10,610 bases of DNA from an uncultured Veillonella sp. GTDB taxonomy: Bacteria; Bacillota; Negativicutes; Veillonellales; Veillonellaceae. Location of the stretch: NCBI GenBank assembly GCA_900552445.1, contig URZS01000016.1:1-10610 (forward strand). Reading direction: 5' to 3'. Numbering within the stretch: position 1 is the stretch's first letter; the number at the start of each line of letters is the position of its first letter. The translations under genes were made by a program, and so were the position numbers. Positions 7,959 through 10,610 of this stretch are shown one piece after another. The notes under the pieces are model-generated. The model saw only the letters and a list, made by a program, of their open reading frames with translations, made no database searches and was not told the origin of the DNA.

Positions 7959-8933
7959 ATGAACAAAAAACATTTAGCAGCTGCTTTCGCAGTATTCGCA
8001 GCTACAACTATGTCCTTCTCCGCTTTCGCTGCATCCATCGATGCTAATGCACGCGCTTACGAACGCGCTGCAGCAGAGCAATATACTTACGCAGCACCTC
8101 AAGCGGCTACACCAGCTTACCAATCTGGCTACGTAACAAGTGCACCACGCCCTGGTTACACACCATTGCCAGCGGTTCCTTACACAGCAGGTGACATGGC
8201 TCAACAAATGCCTGTATCTAAAGAATTGGGCGATCCAATCTTCGTAGCACCTCAAACAACTGCTGTAGGTCTTCAAATTATGGACCCTATCGCACCTAGC
8301 TACCAACCTGTATACCAAGAAACTGTAAACTCCGTAACATCTAATGGCAACGGCAGTGCATACGTTTCTCGTTACAAAACTAACCAATTGAACGCTTTCG
8401 ACTTATTGTTGAACGGCAAAACTTACACATATGACTTGCCTGCATACACTAATGGCTACCAAGTGAAAACTGCTAGCACTTACAACCGTGCTGGTGCCGG
8501 TGTTGCGAATGTATTCTCTACAAACGTAATCACTGAAGCAGTTGTAAACAACAACTCTTTGCGTATCACTGTTAACATGACTCAACCAACAGCTGTAGCA
8601 GCTGCTAAATTGCGTTCCATGCAACAAACTGGTCAAGTAGCAGGTGGTGAAGTAGCTGCATTGTTCGCTTACAATGAAAGCTATGACGGTGTAAAACAAG
8701 CTGCTCATTACGATATCTTCAACAACGGCGGCCGTTACATCATCGTTAAATCCGGCGCTGTAACTGTACCAAATGGTGCACAACACCCTTACGCAACTGC
8801 ATTGTTCGCAGTAACTGAAGACACTGTAGCAGCTGTAACAGTATCTGGCAACACTGCTGATGCTTACGACTTAGTAAAAGGCACTGCATACGCAATCGCT
8901 CAATCCGCTAAGGTTGGCAACGCGCGTCGCTAA
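7959..8933 (+). CDS. Abundant secreted protein of unknown function
   Basis: I do not recognise this 324-residue protein. It starts with a clear Sec signal peptide: Asn-Lys-Lys, a hydrophobic Ala/Phe stretch (6-23), and a cleavage site AFA|AS after residue 24. Residues 34-65 and 105-120 hold many Tyr and Pro (YTYAAP, TPAYQSGY, PRPGYTPLPAVPY, APSYQPVY), probably unstructured. From about 125 onward the sequence alternates polar and hydrophobic residues, as in a beta-rich domain (for example SLRITVNMTQ, RYIIVKSGAVTV), and ends without a membrane anchor, LPXTG or SLH-type motif that I can see. There is no cysteine. Codon use is strongly biased to a few codons (gta, gct, aac, tac, ggc), as in highly expressed genes, which agrees with two strong promoters upstream. 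It forms its own transcription unit, ended by the hairpin at 9016-9049. Periplasmic or extracellular location is inferred. Confidence 0.88.
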   Translation: MNKKHLAAAFAVFAATTMSFSAFAASIDANARAYERAAAEQYTYAAPQAATPAYQSGYVTSAPRPGYTPLPAVPYTAGDMAQQMPVSKELGDPIFVAPQTTAVGLQIMDPIAPSYQPVYQETVNSVTSNGNGSAYVSRYKTNQLNAFDLLLNGKTYTYDLPAYTNGYQVKTASTYNRAGAGVANVFSTNVITEAVVNNNSLRITVNMTQPTAVAAAKLRSMQQTGQVAGGEVAALFAYNESYDGVKQAAHYDIFNNGGRYIIVKSGAVTVPNGAQHPYATALFAVTEDTVAAVTVSGNTADAYDLVKGTAYAIAQSAKVGNARR

Positions 8934-8944
8934 TTCTAACCACT

Positions 8945-8990
8945 AATTCGTTACGAATTTAATTATACTTGTGAAAGCCACAAGCTTTCA
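8945..8990 (+). other. Two small hairpins in the 3' untranslated region
   Basis: AATTCG-TTA-CGAATT (8945-8959) and TGAAAGC-CACAA-GCTTTCA (8972-8990) follow the stop codon of the secreted-protein gene. Neither is followed by a T-run on the plus strand; the second is followed by AAAAAA. They may protect the mRNA 3' end together with the true terminator about 25 bases further on. Structure is seen; the role is inferred. Confidence 0.45.
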
Positions 8991-9015
8991 TGAAAAAAGA
9001 CTATAAATCACTAAA

Positions 9016-9049
9016 TCCCCTAATGAGGTAGCTCATTAGGGGACTTTTT
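9016..9049. terminator. Strong terminator between convergent genes
   Basis: TCCCCTAATGAG (9016-9027), loop GTAG, and CTCATTAGGGGA (9032-9043) form a perfect 12-bp stem, followed on the plus strand by C and TTTTT. It ends the secreted-protein transcript. On the minus strand the stem is followed only by TTTAG, so leftward ending of the hydrolase transcript is plausible but weaker. The T-run runs into the duplicated segment at 9046-9100. Confidence 0.92.
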
Positions 9050-9100
9050 ATAATCTTGTGAATACGTCTAATCTTTTATAATCTTGTGAATACTTCTAAT
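9046..9100. repeat. Tandem duplication of the 3' end of the hydrolase gene
   Basis: Two 27-base copies (9046-9072 and 9074-9100) differ at one position (G at 9066, T at 9094) and are separated by a single C, so the period is 28. The right copy encodes the last residues of the hydrolase (LEVFTRL, stop at 9076-9078). The left copy would encode LDVFTRL and the same stop but lies beyond the working stop codon. The left copy merges with the terminator T-run. Confidence 0.92.
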
Positions 9101-9624
9101 GCTTTATAAGCCATTAAGCGATAGCCTAGCTCGTTAGGATGTACTTCTCCAGCAAAGACGATTTGTTCAATTTGATCCGCTTCAAACAAGGTCGTATAGA
9201 AGTCTATGACCTTAATATCATGCGCCTCTGCGTATGCTTTTAGCTGTTCATTAACCTCTCGTACGACGAGGTCTAAGCCATCCATATCACTGTCGATTTG
9301 AGTTTCTAAACCAATAATAACCTGTCCCTTTGTGCTGGCTAATTCAATGGCTTTCACCAAAGTCTTGAACACATATGCACTATCTCGACCTTGTAAGATA
9401 TCGTTGGTACCACACATTAAGAAGATGTGGCGCGTTGGATCAGATACGGCCGTAACAGCCCAGTTTTCAATATTATAAATCATGGCTTGTACAGAGCAGC
9501 CATCGACCCCATAATTCGTAAATTTTACGCCCTCAATGGATGCATCACAGATTTCAACCCACCCACGTCCATAAGGCACATCGTAGCCACGCGTAATGCT
9601 GTCGCCAAAACAGATGATTTCCAT
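9076..9624 (-). CDS. Small SGNH/GDSL-family hydrolase
   Basis: Members of this family are Ser-His hydrolases acting on esters, thioesters or acetyl groups; the substrate here cannot be told. With the start used it has 182 residues, near the usual size for the TesA/lysophospholipase-L1 type, and no signal peptide, so it should be cytosolic. Block I is FGDSITRG with nucleophile Ser9; block II NYGVDG with Gly39; block III CGTND with Gly72 and Asn74; block V GEVHPNELGY with His162. The Asp that normally stands three residues before the His is Gly159 here, with Glu160 beside it. I chose the ATG at 9624 because AGGAGG lies seven bases upstream; the in-frame ATG at 9630 is only one base from it. The gene stands alone, convergent with the secreted-protein gene and divergent from the next. 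Family is confident, exact reaction unknown. Confidence 0.9.
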   Translation of the reverse strand: MEIICFGDSITRGYDVPYGRGWVEICDASIEGVKFTNYGVDGCSVQAMIYNIENWAVTAVSDPTRHIFLMCGTNDILQGRDSAYVFKTLVKAIELASTKGQVIIGLETQIDSDMDGLDLVVREVNEQLKAYAEAHDIKVIDFYTTLFEADQIEQIVFAGEVHPNELGYRLMAYKALEVFTRL

Positions 9625-9631
9625 ATTCATC

Positions 9632-9637
9632 CCTCCT
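9632..9637 (-). promoter_or_regulatory. Ribosome binding site that decides the hydrolase start
   Basis: AGGAGG on the minus strand. The ATG at 9624 is seven bases away, a normal distance; the first in-frame ATG, at 9630, is only one base away and is unlikely to be used. This removes two residues (Met-Asn) from the longest possible reading frame. Confidence 0.8.
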
Positions 9638-9714
9638 GTAACTATGCATTAATCATATAATAAAAGAACATTATACACAATATACATATTATAGAATTTT
9701 ATATGCACTCTTCA

Positions 9715-9743
9715 TGGAATTACACCTACGACTATGGTATACT
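9715..9743 (+). promoter_or_regulatory. Probable extended -10 promoter for the proline-rich secreted protein
   Basis: TATACT at 9738-9743 is preceded by TGG, giving the TGn extended -10 element. A weak -35, TGGAAT at 9715-9720, lies 17 bases upstream. Transcription would begin near 9750, only about 18 bases before the start codon, so the leader is short. Downstream, AAGAGAGG at 9754-9761 is the Shine-Dalgarno. Confidence 0.6.
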
Positions 9744-9767
9744 ATTTCCACATAAGAGAGGTCAATG

Positions 9768-10562
9768 ATGAGAAAACTATATCCCTTTTTAGTGATTGCT
9801 CTGGCTAGTCTTCAAACAGCTAGTGCTATTTCACAATACGAATTAGAAAATAAACCTACCCAATTCCAAGTCGCTTATAATAGCCCTGTTGAGACTGTGT
9901 ATATCGACTTGAGCACCATCAATCTAGTACAAGCGGGACCGACGTATAATACATTACACGCTCGCACTATTAGTCTATATAAGCAACAAAACATTATTGC
10001 AGACTATATGACTAATTATACATACCATCGAGGTGAAACATCTAAAGATATTTACCTTATGGACTGGCATGTGACCCCTGCTAAGTTTTACCAAGTGAAT
10101 GGTGCCCCTATTGGAATGGCAGACAAGCACCGTTCCGTTTTATCTACAGGTGCTCGCGTAGCTCTGAAAGGATCTGCCGTCGCTGAAATAGGTCAGTTTA
10201 TCTTGCACAATGCGTTAGAAATGGAGCGAATCACATATACCTTCACAAACCCTTATGTGCCACCACGCCCATATAAACCGATGAACACCCCTGCTCCTAC
10301 TGCGGAGAAACCATTATTTGGTGTTCAACCGCCTGAAGGTGTATATAAACCACTGAACCAACTAGAATCGCCATATGCGTATCAGCAACCGCGCTTAGCG
10401 CCATCTAAACTAGGTGTATATGGACCAGTTCCTCCACCGCCTCCAACAGGACCACGCCCTGATTGGGCTCTTGATATACAAAATCAAGATTTACCAGATC
10501 CGAACACACCTATGAGTCAATGGGGACCACAACCAGATTATACTGCGCCACCTAGACCATAG
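9768..10562 (+). CDS. Secreted protein with proline-rich C-terminal tail, unknown function
   Basis: I do not recognise the 264-residue product. A short Sec signal peptide (MRKLYPFLVIALASLQTASA) is probably cut after TASA, leaving a mature chain beginning ISQYEL. Residues about 30-160 look like a compact alpha/beta domain with short strands (TVYIDLSTINLV, HARTISLY). The pattern is faintly reminiscent of small Negativicutes surface-adhesin-E-like domains, but I would not assign it. From residue 162 to the end the chain is rich in Pro and Tyr (PYVPPRPYKP, YKPLN, GPVPPPPPTGPRP, TAPPRP) with YKPMN and YKPLN as a loose internal repeat; such tails can span or bind cell wall. There are no cysteines, lipobox or anchor. 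I prefer the second of two adjacent ATGs (9768 rather than 9765), because the Shine-Dalgarno ending at 9761 is six bases from it and only three from the first. It is a single-gene unit, divergent from the hydrolase. Confidence 0.83.
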   Translation: MRKLYPFLVIALASLQTASAISQYELENKPTQFQVAYNSPVETVYIDLSTINLVQAGPTYNTLHARTISLYKQQNIIADYMTNYTYHRGETSKDIYLMDWHVTPAKFYQVNGAPIGMADKHRSVLSTGARVALKGSAVAEIGQFILHNALEMERITYTFTNPYVPPRPYKPMNTPAPTAEKPLFGVQPPEGVYKPLNQLESPYAYQQPRLAPSKLGVYGPVPPPPPTGPRPDWALDIQNQDLPDPNTPMSQWGPQPDYTAPPRP

Positions 10563-10576
10563 GGACGTATCCCTAT
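10559..10576 (+). terminator. Hairpin overlapping a stop codon, possible weak terminator
   Basis: ATAGGGA-CGTA-TCCCTAT is a perfect 7-bp stem with a four-base loop that includes the TAG stop of the preceding gene. It is followed by TCTAACTATATTCC rather than a run of T, so it is a poor intrinsic terminator. A better one may lie past the right edge. Confidence 0.4.
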
Positions 10577-10610
10577 TCTAACTATATTCCTTAGGATATG
10601 AGTTTATACT

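Noticed and set aside
7974..8786. Two long minus-strand reading frames opposite the secreted-protein gene.
   Set aside because: They are cysteine-rich, low-complexity translations, lack ribosome binding sites, and mirror the strong codon bias of the real gene on the other strand.
9670..9693. Two TATAAT boxes on the minus strand (9670-9675 and 9688-9693) as hydrolase promoters.
   Set aside because: Position is right, but neither has a recognisable -35 or TGn extension, and such boxes are common in AT-rich spacers. One may be real; I cannot choose.

Overview
This window looks like a low-to-moderate GC chromosome segment from a member of the Firmicutes/Bacillota. The main evidence is the AddA/AddB pair, which is the Firmicutes-type replacement for RecBCD. 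Overall style, codon use and the small secreted Tyr/Pro-rich proteins made me think of Veillonella (Negativicutes), but that is an impression. No rRNA or other marker gene is present to confirm it. I see no phage, transposon, integrase, CRISPR array or tRNA, and the region reads as ordinary chromosomal core plus a few lineage-specific envelope genes.

Layout. Positions 1-80 hold no gene I can support. A strong hairpin terminator lies at 81-113 and probably works in both directions. Positions 212-7616 on the minus strand are a two-gene operon, addB then addA, which overlap by 11 bp. Both genes look intact, with complete helicase motifs (AddA), nuclease motifs (both) and the four-cysteine iron-sulfur signature (AddB). 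The 3' end of addB is built from about four 18-bp tandem units, and the last unit carries the Shine-Dalgarno of addA.

Positions 7617-7958 are a very AT-rich divergent intergenic region. It holds two near-consensus promoters in tandem pointing right, a 13-bp palindrome next to the addB ribosome binding site, a 10-bp palindrome beside the first promoter, and an orphan terminator-like hairpin. Positions 7959-8933 on the plus strand encode a 324-aa secreted protein I do not recognise. Its tandem promoters and strongly biased codon use suggest it is very abundant.

Its transcript meets a convergent gene for a small cytosolic SGNH/GDSL hydrolase (9076-9624, minus) across a long terminator hairpin. 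The 3' end of the hydrolase gene, stop codon included, is tandemly duplicated (28-bp period). The hydrolase is divergent from the last gene (9768-10562, plus), a second unrecognised secreted protein with a proline-rich C-terminal tail.

How the genes fit together: addBA is a self-contained DNA double-strand-break repair unit. The two secreted proteins and the hydrolase form three single-gene transcription units with no obvious functional link to repair. I found no defence or other multi-gene system that looks new. The items most worth following up are the abundant secreted protein, the repeat-encoded AddB tail with its embedded ribosome binding site, the hydrolase lacking the usual triad aspartate, and the duplicated gene end.
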